From Voacanga thouarsii (Eukaryota > Streptophyta > Magnoliopsida > Gentianales > Apocynaceae): 64,000 nucleotides of DNA. The position numbers were made by a program, and so were the translations under genes. Under the pieces are notes generated by a model. The model saw only the letters and a program-made list of their open reading frames with translations, was not told where the DNA came from and did no database searches. The stretch spans positions 1,240,001 to 1,304,000 of the forward strand of contig JANUWF010002120.1 in NCBI GenBank assembly GCA_026120185.1, in the 5' to 3' direction. Below, piece after piece: positions 1 through 11,359 of the stretch; the stretch's first letter is position 1, and each line of letters begins with the position of its first letter.

Positions 1-2184
1 TTGAATAAAGTAGGGGTTAAGTATGTGTATGTGGCTGAAGGGGATGAAGTTAGGACATGAGAGTTGGAATGAATGGTTATGCCTTATAAATTTTGCTTTT
101 GAATCACTATATGTTCATTATGACTAGAGAGATTTATGGATGCTTTGAAGCATGATAGATATTATGCCACTGTTGGTGATTAAGCCTTTATGATATTATT
201 TTTCAATAGAGCCATAGATAATGTATACCTAGTAGAAGATCATCCATATTGTAGTATATGTTAATTCAAGTCTATGTTCATTGATAGGTTAACATGCCAT
301 TTATTATGTGAGAATATGTTCATAGATCTTCTCTAACAATACAAAATTAAGGTAAGAACTATTTTTATTAATTCTAGAATTATTTTTACTAATATTATTG
401 TTATTAATTTAATTAGAATTATTATTCAATTTAATCTATAAAAATTCAAAAAGCATTAGGTAGGTTTGAAATAGATTATTATTTAAAAATATTATTATCT
501 TACTAGTTAAATAAATAAAATCTTTTTATTAAAAAATAAATAATAAAATATTAGAATTAATTAATATCAAATGACCTTGTAGACCATAGTAGTAATATTA
601 GTTTGCCTTACTAAAACTATTATCTATATCTATAAATATTATTTATATTAAAATTTATTTATTATTTATTAATTAAAAATTAAGTATAATTCATTTATTA
701 TTATTTTTAATGGTTATTTATTAACTATTAATTATTAATTCAAAAAATTAGGTATAATTTATTATTTATAATAATACTATTTAAATGTTACTATTTACCA
801 ATATTATTTAGGGATTATTATTATCCAATATTTTACACTAGTTTTATTTATTAGCAATATTACTCATTATTTATTATCTAGAACTATAACTAATTTATTT
901 TATAACACCCATTTATTTTAATTTATCAAGCTAGTTTATTTTAGAAAATATTTTATCAACTAGTATTAAAGCCTAAGACAATATCGCCATGGTTAGTTGT
1001 GGTTGTGACTAGTTGAATTAGGAATTATTTATTTAAGGCAAATATAGTCTGGATATTGTCTTATACCTTATGTTTAGCCCAAGCAGGGTTAGGTTGACCT
1101 TGGAAGACTTTTGAACTTAAGAAGAGCAAAATATCAAGTAAGTTCTTGAATGAAACCATTTGAAGACCAAAGTTATTGTGGCAACTCAAATTCAATGTAT
1201 ACGAGTATTTGTATTGTAAGGGCAATTATGGATGATTTTCCTTTTTGTTTCAGTCAAACAAACCATTTAAAGTTAAATAAACAATTTCACACCAAATGCT
1301 AAACTTATCCTAAAAACCCAATTTTGGCAAGAATTTTGGAAACCATAATTGCTATTTCCAAGTGAATCATTGTATGATCTTTTTCCTCCCAAATGGGATA
1401 GACAACGTTGAGTACTCAAAAAGGGTAGACTAGTAGGACTAGTCTTTGAAGGGTTAGGATAAATCTCTCAGTAGGTGGCTACCTCTGAGGGGTGAGTCCT
1501 TCCTGGATAGGATGCGAGTCCTGTAGGTCATACTAGTCTGAGCTAGCAAGTTCAGTCAAGTGGACTGTGTGTTTCCAGAATGGACAATCGGTAAGTTTGG
1601 GTGTAGAGATGGAAGAGTATCCCACTCGGTAGGCCGTACACCAACCTTATGTTAGTATGCACAAAGTGTGGCATTCTGATCGTTATATTATCATGGTGCA
1701 CAAAGTGTGGTGCCATGGCTACCTCTTTTGAGTGGTTGTATTTATTTTGCACATGTATGTTTGGAAAGCAAAACACCACTGTTCATTTATGAAATTTTTT
1801 TAAGGCTTTCCAGCACATTCTTTTATGAAATGTTTACAACTTGCATACGTGAACTGTTTTACCTAAAACACTCAAAGCACACACAGGCTTACTGAGATTT
1901 ATATCTCACCACTTTTTATACCATGTTTTCAATTCGATCCTGCAGTGAAGGTTATTAGCTAGGGAATTGTCTATGTTTTGAAGACTCATTGTTATTTTCC
2001 TATGTATTTCTTTTGAGAGACAGAGCAAACATTTATTTTTGAGCTTGTTCATGTATTGCTTGGGTTGTAATATGTTTAATTTTGAATTATTTATTTCATT
2101 TATTTGGTGTGTCCTAGTTATAAAGACCTTTGTCCTGTGGACAAGGCGACATCCCCAGCCCTAATGGGGGCATAGGTAGTGGGG
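1..2184 (+). mobile_element. 3' portion of a long LTR-4 (Tekay/Del-like gypsy LTR)
   Basis: This stretch matches the last third of the LTR-4 copy at 51624-55496 in order: the AT-rich block near 360-960, the block beginning GAGTACTC near 1411, repeated CACAAAGTGTGG motifs near 1660-1710, and the terminal block with GGCGACATCCCC and GTGGGGTGTTA at 2145-2189. The element begins left of the window. Its expected end GGGGTGTTACA is changed, and the last bases merge with the start of the copia A LTR. No protein is encoded. Assignment to the Tekay/Del group rests on memory of LTR ends of that group; the relation to the other copies here is read directly. Confidence 0.8.
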
Positions 2185-3207
2185 TGTTAGACAAAGTATG
2201 CCCTCAAAGACTATGTATTCCGTATAAATATATTACAATAAAATATTTATTCATTCAATTTAGGTTATTTCTTATATTATTGCACATTTAAGGTCTAAGT
2301 ATGACAAGTAATGGTCTATGTGTTGGGTCGTTCTTCATAGTAAGGTATAGACCATAAATACTTGTCATATAAGTAAAATTGAATTCTTAGTCATTTTATG
2401 GAACTGGGCATTTTATCAAGGCAAGACTATTATGCCATGAGTTCTAATGAGGAATGGTTTAGCTTGAATAAGTGAGTAGTTCACTCACATCAATGACATA
2501 AGCGTATTTTTAATACATAGAACTGGACTTGTAGTAATGGTCTATCTTAAAGTACTAACTATTACTGCTACTGCATAGACAGATACCTTCATCCTTAAGT
2601 ATAAGTTGGTGCTTTGGCGACGCTAGGGTCTTGCTCTTTGATGTATGCTGGGTGAAATTTCTTTTATGAGATCAATAACCTTGTATGTTGTGTGTATTAC
2701 TCTAATTAGTTAAGACAAACTCATGCAACAGAGTTTCTATGCTTCACTTAGTGAAGTTAAATCACCCCCTTGTGATTGTCCAGCATACTCTAATAATCAA
2801 AGGCCCTAGGAACGTGACTCTAGAATGTGTGCTTTTGGGTAGCTTCCAATGATGAGCAAGTACATTCGAGTAAGTCATTAATTATCGGACTAGAGATCTA
2901 AGGATGGTAGATGCCTTCGAGATGGGTGTTAGCACATTTATCCTGTCTCATTGATGGGTGTTATATGGAGGGGTATTTTCATCATTTCACTTGTAGATCG
3001 GAGACATTGCTTTAGCAAATTATTCTTGGGGTCAATATTTTTATGTGGTGATAAATGAGAAAATTCAAAATGGTAAAATACAACTATTTAATAGTAAGAC
3101 CATTTTGGTCATTTTAGTAGCAGCCATAAATAATATATGTCTTTGTCCTCGAAGTAGCTCAAGTTATCTTGGTGTTGTTTAGACACGATCTGAGCTCAAT
3201 GGATAAT

Positions 3208-5041
3208 TGATAGGGTCTAAATTAGTTATATTTTTCCTAGTTATTTGAGGCCATTTTTTGATATATTTTGTGAAATAATAAGTCGTATTCCTTTATATTT
3301 GATATTTCCCTTATAAAAATACTTTTCTGTAATTTTATGTAAAAATAAGGGAAAATTAGAGCTAATTGTGGGATTTTTCATAGCAGAACCAGCATCAGCC
3401 CAGGAAGGGGAGCCGGCGCTGGTTACCTACTAGATGCACAAAGAAATTGAAGGAACAGAGGAATAAATTGCAATTGAAATTTGAAAGGAAAAAGAAGCAA
3501 TTGGTCATGGCTCACGGCTAAGCAAGCCAAAAATGGAAGAAAGACACAAAAGGAACAACAAAGAAAATTTGGTAGGGCCCAGGTGCAATACAAGAGTTAA
3601 CAAAAATGGCAGCAAAGAGAGATGATTGCAACAGAAAGAAAAAGAAACCAGCTTCGGTTGGCGGCTAAGCAAGCTGAGAACAAAGGAAAACGAAAGCTAA
3701 AGAAAAGGATTTCAGCAACTAGGTGGCTCAATCGAGCTAATGCAAAACAAAAGTAAAAGAAGTGCAGCTTCGGTGGTCAACAAATGCGGCACCAACAGGA
3801 AGAAGAAAGAAATAGCTTCGGTGGCTCAAATCGAGCCGAAAGCAAATCAATTTCAGCCAATTTCAACAAATCTCAATTCAACATCAGCCTCAGCACTACA
3901 CGACAAAACAAAATCAAATGTCCGAATTGAAGCTAAAATTCACAAAGTCAAAGACGGTTTTCCTTAGTTTGTTTTATTTAGTTTTTCTTAGGTTTTTATT
4001 TTAGCTTTTATTAAACCATTTTAGTTTTGGATTATTTTTAGGTAATTACTTCTTCTTTATTTAGGATTCTTTTAGGAACTTTGTAAGCCTATAAATAAAG
4101 GCCAATTTACCATACGAAGGGGAGGTGCACAATGTAGAGAATTAGATTTATTGTAGAGTGCATCACTAATATTTTCTCGAAATAAATAGTTCAAGAAGGG
4201 TTGTACAAGAGCGTCTTCAAAGGAAGAAAAAGAAGGCTTGTCTAATAGTATCTATTTCTTTTCTTTGTTTTCTTTTTCTTGAACAATGATATGTTAATTG
4301 TTTCATTGTAATTCGACATTGTTTTAGATATTCATGATTTTTAGAGTTATTTGATCTTTTGATTAATTGATTATTCTTCTTGGTATTTTATTACTTGGGC
4401 GTATTACGAGATTAATTGGTTGTTTCTTTTTATTAACTTGCTAGACCAAAGAGGTTAATTGCTAAGGATTAAGTAATTAATGGTTAATTAATGTTTGTTA
4501 GACCAAGGATTCACTGATTAATTCCATATTTTAAATTTGCCAGACGAAGGAAATTTAATTAAGGATTGTGTTTATTGCATCTTGTGGATGAATTAGTTTA
4601 GACAGACCAAGTGATGCTAATTTATCTGGAAGGTAGTAATTAATTGAGATAGATCAAGTGATGCTAATTTATCTTAATTCTTCATAATGCCAAGAGAATG
4701 ATTAGTTATGATAATGGTTAGATACTCTAAGATCATGTTTGTCTGAACAATAGTTTGAGTTACATACTTTTCTATCCTTGATATGTATATACTTTTAATT
4801 TAATTTAATTTAATTTGTCTTTTTATTTGTTTTTCGCTTTATCGAGTTGGTTAAACAATGAAAGAAAGGTGATTAATGTCTACCTATTCTTGAAGGATCG
4901 ACACTCGTTTGAACTTTATGCTCAGTTAATGATGAGTACGCTTCTTCATATGTGTGATTTGGGTTGAATGTTTTAATTTAAGCTTGATTGGAAATGCGCT
5001 TACTTTTTGTATGATTTTTATACTCAAATCCGGACACGTCA
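3208..5041 (+). mobile_element. Solo LTR-3 (gypsy) with ATAAT target duplication
   Basis: It starts TGATAGGG and ends GACACGTCA. The 5-bp sequence ATAAT flanks it at 3203-3207 and 5042-5046. The 3' LTR of copia A has no insertion at the matching point near 12405. There is no internal region, so this is a solo LTR left by LTR-LTR recombination. It holds a GC-rich patch near 3385-3430, a TATA box at 4090, and pyrimidine-rich sequence downstream. The short ORF at 3740-3967 matches nothing known and lies in the presumed promoter region. Confidence 0.9.
4090..4097 (+). promoter_or_regulatory. TATA box of LTR-3
   Basis: TATAAATA lies about 880 bp into the LTR. The same octamer stands at the equivalent place in the LTR-3 copy at 55978-55985, and TTATAAATA occurs in the G2 LTR on the minus strand near 30889-30897. 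Conservation in position supports a Pol II promoter; the exact start site is not visible. Confidence 0.6.
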
Positions 5042-5805
5042 ATAATTATATGGAAGAGAATAAAATTTATTGTAAGAGTACAATTAGAATTAATTAATTT
5101 GTCTTAGATTTTTTTTTTATAAGCCCCATAAAAGACATTTAATTGTTGAGAGAATTGGACTGGAATAAATTAAATAATTTGGTTGAAATATGTTAACATA
5201 TATTAAGAGTCCAATTAGAATTAATTAATTAGTCTTGGATACTTAATGAAGCTAAAAAAAGATAATTAATTAATTAAAAGTATTGTGCCAATCTTTGACT
5301 GGTTTCGAAGCACAACACAAAGCCCATTAGGGCTTAGTGTTTTTGGCCATTAAGGCTTCATCAAGCCCTAAGGCGGGCCAAAATTAGTGTGCAAGAGAGG
5401 GAGATAAAAAGATAACATTTTTTTCTGAGTTCTCTCTCCATGGGTGCCCTTTTCTTCTTCTTATCTCTCGTTCTTCTCTTATTTCTCCCTTGGAGATATT
5501 TTGATTATCAAAAGAAGGAGCTTTCACCAAGCTAATGCAAGAGTAAGGTAGAGTCATACTCTAGAAGACAAAGAGAGGAAACTTGGAAATGCTTAATGCG
5601 TAGGAGTAGAAGATTGGCGGGAATACAGGTTGAACGCAGACACCTTCTTCTCCCCTTCCAACTCAAGTTCTAGTATAACCCGTCCCTTCATTAGTTAATT
5701 TTCTACCAATAAGGAAATGTATGTACTTTCTCCCTGATATGGCTCAGAAAACTGAAAAATTTTCCGTTGTGCTTTCTTTGATATTTTCCATTTTGATCCT
5801 TCAAG

Positions 5806-5818
5806 TGGTATCGAGCTA
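5806..5818 (+). other. Copia A primer binding site
   Basis: TGGTATCGAGCT follows the LTR end (TTCA) after two bases. It matches the initiator tRNA-Met 3' end complement (TGGTATCAGAGC) with one base missing. This is where minus-strand DNA synthesis would start. Confidence 0.8.
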
Positions 5819-7438
5819 AGTTTTCATCTAGGAGATGTAATAGCGTTAAAAATTGGAAAAGGAGGTTCATTTACTATTAAAAATGAATCTTTGTGATCCC
5901 TCATACATTGGTTTCTAGAGTTCATGCACGCCTTGTTGTTAGAGGCATATGATCATGTATTCTAATAGTTTTCATATTATTTTTCTGGTTTTGAGTAAAT
6001 ACGATGTCTGCCTCGTGGTTAAAGGCATATGTAATTGTAAAGGCATATATTTATGCCTAGTTTTGCATTTTTTTTAAACCAGTAAATTTTGGGGATTGAA
6101 GACCGTGATTATTGGAATTGATGAAGGGTGAAAGATGGCTGAAAAACAAGATTCTACTAGAAATCGGCAAACTCCAAAACAAACCCTGCACCAGGTGGCT
6201 TAATCGGACCAGACGCTAGATCCACTCTGCCTAATCGGAGGTTTTGGAGAAACAGTGCAGACCCGATGCTTGGTGGGCCCAATGGACCAAGTGCCAGGTC
6301 CATTCTGCCCAGAGGCAGATGAACGCAATTTTATCCAAGAAAAGGGAGAGAACTGCTGAAGTTCTGTACCTTAATTTTTTCTTGATGTAATCATGTTTTG
6401 AAACTATTGCATGAGGTTAATTTTCTACGATAGTTTTATTTATCTATGGATGAATAATTTGCCTAAAAATGAGTAGTAAATGATGGAACCACCTTAGAAT
6501 TAAACAAGTTCATTAATTTTTTTATTCATAATGTTTAATCCATTGTTTGGTCACTTAGGAATAAATGAATAGTTTGAGCATGAAAAAGTTTACTTTTGTT
6601 ACCATGCTAATTTTATTTTTGTGATCAAATATGCAAGTTCTTGTGAGACCAAAGTCTCACTAGATAGAACAGTTTTTGATAAAATGTTTCAATCTAAGAG
6701 ACTTTAAAATAAAAGAGTTGATACGTTATTCTCTTAGAGCGTTTAATCCTTGATATAGAGAATAATATTGAACTTAAGGTTATTTAATAAAGCTGTACTT
6801 GGTTATTAAATTAGAATAGTAAAATAAATTCATAATTTATTCTCTCAAAGGATTTAAGCCTTGACATAGAGAATAATGTTAAATTTTAGTCGTTTACTAA
6901 AGTTAATGTAACCATATGATTATAGAAAACATTTTTCGGCCTAAAACTCCATTTTCAATAAAAGATTAACTAGGAAAGGGGTTTCAATGACCCCATGGCT
7001 TCCATCACAACTCTCATTAAAGAGTGGATTTCCTCGTGTCATTTTGAGCTTGACCCCCTATAGGATGGAATTTCACAAATATCTAGAACTAATGGACGAA
7101 TGAAATTATAAGCCTAGGATATTTGCTATGATCGACCGACCTACATTGGAGGTTTTTTGCACTAGATTACCCATAGGTGGTGTGAATTGGTAGCCATCCT
7201 ATTGGTGGAACTTTTTCTAGACTATTCCCTATTCAGGAAGTTTTGATTCATGATAGTTATACACTTAACTTAAAATGCTATTAATCTTCCTACGAAGATC
7301 TGCTAGTTTTCTAAGAGCTAAAATATTTATATTAGTAATAATATTTTTAAGAGTTATCTATTATCAAAAAAATAATATAAAGAATGCAAATTTTTATTTC
7401 TTGCAAACTAAATGAATGTTTTTTGCAATATTTCAAAA
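5819..7438 (+). other. Copia A untranslated leader
   Basis: About 1.6 kb lies between the PBS and gag with no supported ORF. It contains a GC-rich patch at 6180-6320 with repeated GGTCCA and TCTGCC words. Downstream it carries repeats of a unit with CTCAAAGGATTTAAKCCTTGA and 'agactta..' blocks around 6730 and 6840, also seen in the copia D leader near 61265 and 61475. The patch at 6271-6315 also occurs in LTR-3. Confidence 0.7.
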
Positions 7439-8220
7439 ATGTCAGGTTTCAGTCCATTGTCAATCATTCTCAAGGAGAATAAGTTGACAAGTTTAAATTA
7501 TGTGGACTGGAAGAGGAACTTGAATGTAGTACTCAATGACGAGGAGTACAAGTATGTTCATACAGATCCCTCCCATGAGATTGGAAAATAATCCACTAAT
7601 TAGGAACAAGAGGCCGAGAAGGCATGGGAGAACACTGACGAGATGGCTAAGTGCTATATGTTGACTTCTATGTCTAGTGTGCTCTAATCTAAGCACGAGC
7701 AAATGGCCACTGCGTATGACATAGATTTATCATTACATACAATATGTGCTGACAAGAGTCAGCCCGCAAGGCAAAAAACTCTTAGGACAATCATGAATAC
7801 TAGGATGGCTAAGGGGGCATTGGTTTGAGAGCATCTGCTGAGGATAATTGCCTACTTCAAGGAGGCTGAGGTCCTAGGTGCAACAATAGATCTTGAGCGC
7901 CAAATTGACATGGTTCTTGAAACTCTCCCTAATTCATATTCTTAGTTCAAGTTGAACTACAATATGAACAAGTTGGAGTTGAATCTCATAGAGATTATGA
8001 AAGAGCTCAAGGTGCCAAAGAAGATCATGAAGCCCATGTCAAAGGTTTTGGTCTCTTGTTCTGCTTCTTCTTTTGGAATTAAGGCAAAGCCTAATAAATT
8101 CAAGAAGTGGAAATGCATAGGCCTAGCCTGAAGGATCTGGTCATGCCGAGCCTAATGGGAAGCCCAAAGGTAAATGCTTCAAGTGTGGCAAGAAGGGGCA
8201 TTGGAAGAAAGAATGTCTGG
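7439..8220 (+). pseudogene. gag: Copia A gag (UBN2-type capsid/nucleocapsid), broken
   Basis: The start ATG at 7439 opens MSGFSPLSIILKENKLT, matching the copia D gag start at 62027. The capsid region continues with DWKRNL, EEYKYV, KAWENTDEMAKCYML and NYNMNKLELNL, interrupted by TAA/TAG/TGA stops (for example after EIGK near 7590 and after SSVL near 7685). A zinc knuckle CFKCGKKGHWKKEC at about 8175-8216 is intact. Gag would coat the element RNA in cytoplasmic particles. The stops mean no full product. Confidence 0.85.
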
Positions 8221-11200
8221 ACTTCTTAGCCAAGTCTACTTCAGGTATTACTCTATACTTGGAGTTTATTTTGATGGTTTGATCAACATCTTCCGAGATA
8301 GCTGATTTTGGAGCCATTGACCATATCTGCAACTTTTTGCAGGGGTTCATAAGGATGATGAGAGTCAACAAGGGTGAGCATGGACTTCAAGTAGGTATTG
8401 GAGCACGAATATGGCCTGAAGCAGTAGGAGATCTTGAGCTTATTTTTTATTGTAATGGGAAGTTAATTTTAAAATATACTTTATATGTTTCTTGTTTTAA
8501 ATAGAATTTGATTTTAGTTTCCAAATTGATGAGTCAAGGATATTTTATTTCTTTCCATTCTGGTGTTTCCATAAGTAGAAATGCTAATTTAATTTGTATA
8601 AGAAACATGTATAGAAATCTCTTTTATATACATTCTATTAGAAATCAAGGAATTAATATTCAAATTGAACCTGATAATAAAAAGAGAAAGATCATATCAA
8701 GTGACTCCTATTTGTGACATCTAAGATTGGGACATATAAATCCTAATCGAATTCAGAGGCTAATCCATGATAGGCCTTTAGGTACATTGAGATTGGAAGA
8801 ATGGTCTTAGTGTGAATCTTACCTTAAAAGTAAAATAACCAAAAAATTCTTTACCAAAAAGGCAGATAGAGCCATGGAAATACTGGCACTAGTTCATACG
8901 GATGTTTGTAGTCCAATGACTATACCAGCTAGGGAAGGCTATGAATACTTCATCACTTTCACAGATGATCAAACTTATTTTAGTTATATTTATCTGATGA
9001 GGTGTAAGTCTGACTCTTTTGATACATTTAAGGAGTTTAAGGTTGAAATGGAGATTCAAACAGGTAAATTAAAGAAAACTTTGAGATTAGATTATGGTAG
9101 AAAGTACCTCCTTGGTCAGTTTAAGGATTACTTGATACATAATGGCATAGTATCTCAGTTAACTGCGCCTGAGACTCCCCAGTAGAATGGAATAGCTGAG
9201 AGAAGAATAGAACTTTGATGGACATGGTTAAAAGTATAATGAGTCATATGTCCCTTCCTATTTCTTTTTAGAGGCATGCCTTTGAAACAGCAGCATATAT
9301 TTTAAACATGGTGCCTTCCATATCAGTACCTAGGATACCCTATGAAATGTGGACTGGACAAAAGCCCAGTCTGAACCATCCTAAGATATGGGGTTGTCCA
9401 ATGTATGTGCTGACAAAAAGAAGTAAGCTACAACTGAGATCAGGATTGTGCTACTTCGTTGGATACCCAAAAAGAACAAGAGATGGATATTTCTATCATC
9501 CTTAAGAGCATAAAGTACTTGTTAGTACTAATGCTAGATACTTGGAGTATGAACAAGTTACTTCCACCATGGGTTCAAGTAAAATAGAGTTAGAAGAGAA
9601 GTTGATCACTAATTCAACATCAGGTAATTCTAACACCCCGATTGAGAAACCAAGAGAAACACTATTAGATGTTCCTATACAATCTATGCCTCATCGTAGT
9701 TGAAGAATCACAAGAGTTCCAGAAAAGGTAGACCAAAGAGATCTATGATCTAGTTTCTGATCATCAGGAATAAGATCCCACTGGATATAAGGAGGCTATT
9801 GTTAATGCTGATGTAGATAAATCGCAACTTGCCGTGAATACCGAGATTGAGTCCATGTACCTCAATCAGGTCAGGGATCTTGTCACTACACTTGATGGGA
9901 TAAAACCCATTAGGTGTAAGTGGGTATACAAGAGGAAGAGAGGTGTGGATGGAAACGTTGAAACCTATAATACAAGGTTGGTTGCTAAAGGTTATACTCA
10001 GAAAGAAAGGATCGATTATGAGGAAACCTTTTCACCAATAACCATGCTTAAATCTATTCTATTTTTCTTAGCCATTACATGTCATTATAACTATTAGATA
10101 TGGAAAATGGATATCAAAACGGCCTTTTTAAATGGTCATCGTAGTGAAGGCATCTATATGTCCCGGCTAGAAGGTTTTATTGCTAGAAGTCAAGAACAAA
10201 TGGTCTGTAAGCTTAAGAAGCCCATCTATAGACTTAACCAAGCGTCATGAGTAGGGAACATACATTTTTCTAAAACTGTGAAAACTTATGGTTTCATTTA
10301 AAACGTGGATGAACCATGTGTGTATAGGAAATCAGACAATGGCAAAGTGATTTTCTTGGTACTTTACATAGATGACACTCTAGTCATTGGAAATGATGTA
10401 GGGATATTATCATATGTTAAGGTTTAGCAATTTAGTCAATTTAGCGTGAAAGACATTGGAGAAGTAAGCTACATTCTAGGTATTAAGCTTCTTAGAGATA
10501 GGAAGCAAATAATGTTGGGCATATCCCAGTCTGCTTATATTAACAAGATATTGGTCAAGTATAGCATAGATCAATGTAAATGGTCTATTATACCCTTTAG
10601 ACATGGATTATCCCTATCTTCCAAGCAATGTTCTCAGACATAGGAAGACAAGCAGAGAATGAGCAGGAACCCTTATACTTCGGCTGTAGGAAGTCTCATT
10701 TATGTTATGCTTTGTGCTAGGCCAGATATCTGTTTTGCAGTTGGCATGGTTAGTAGATATCATCAGTCAAATCCAGGGGAAGTTCATTGGAAAGCCGTAA
10801 AGCATATACTTAAATATCTCATGGAAACAAGAGATTATATGCATGCTTGTGTATTGTGCTGATGATTTGGTTCCTACCAGTTACATAGACTTAGACTTCC
10901 AGGCGGATTATGATGGAAGAAAAATCACTAGTGAATATGTATTCACTTTGTCTGAAGGAGATATTTCATGGAGAAGTATCAAGCAATCCTGCATTGCTGA
11001 TTCTACCATGGAAGCTAAGTGCGTTGCTGCTTTGAAAACTTCTAAAGAAGCTGTGTGGCTCTGAAAGTTCCTCATAGAACTTGGAGGGGAACCGTAAATG
11101 GATAGGCCTGTCATGATTTATTGTGACAACACTGGAGCGGTGTCACAATGCAAGGAACCTCGAAACCATAGAGGAAGTATCACCTCACCCCGGAGTTCAT

Positions 11201-11335
11201 CTAGAAATGAGAGATTGTAGTCGATCAAATTTCCTCTGTCAACAATATGATGGATCCCTTCACCAAGTCTTTCACCGAAAAGGTGTTTCGTAGACACTTA
11301 GATGTCAAAGAGGTAGGCAATTGTGCACTTTCATA
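8221..11335 (+). pseudogene. pol: Copia A pol (protease-integrase-RT-RNase H), broken
   Basis: The order of domains is that of Ty1/copia. The protease motif is altered to DFGAIDHIC near 8305 (normally DSGATDHIC). The pre-integrase HHCC region is near 8718-8822 (HLRLGHIN, with CESYL for CESCL). The integrase core has HTDVCSP near 8895 and FTDD near 8961. RT starts near 9834 and has the core YIDD at about 10367, still intact. The RNase H end carries DSTMEAKCVAA near 11000. At least ten stops and frameshifts near 9205 and 10840 break the frame. Confidence 0.88.
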
Positions 11336-11346
11336 GTCTTTGTAGT

Positions 11347-11359
11347 GTAAGTGAGAGAT
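11347..11359 (+). other. Copia A polypurine tract
   Basis: GTAAGTGAGAGAT lies directly before the 3' LTR. Copia C has GTAAGTGGGAGAT at the same place. It is the plus-strand primer site for reverse transcription. Confidence 0.75.

Larger units (their letters stand above)
2185..5803 (+). repeat. 5' LTR of copia A, interrupted by a solo LTR-3
   Basis: It starts TGTTAGACAAAGTATGCC, aligned to the 3' LTR start TATTGGAATGTATGCC, and ends TTGATCCTTCA two bases before the PBS. Blocks shared with the 3' LTR include the AAGGTATAGACCAT segment, the GCGTATTT segment and the AATTAATTAATT-rich segment near 5090-5275. The 1834-bp LTR-3 plus a 5-bp duplication at 3203-5046 is absent from the 3' LTR, which gives the empty-site sequence for this insertion. 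Confidence 0.85.
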
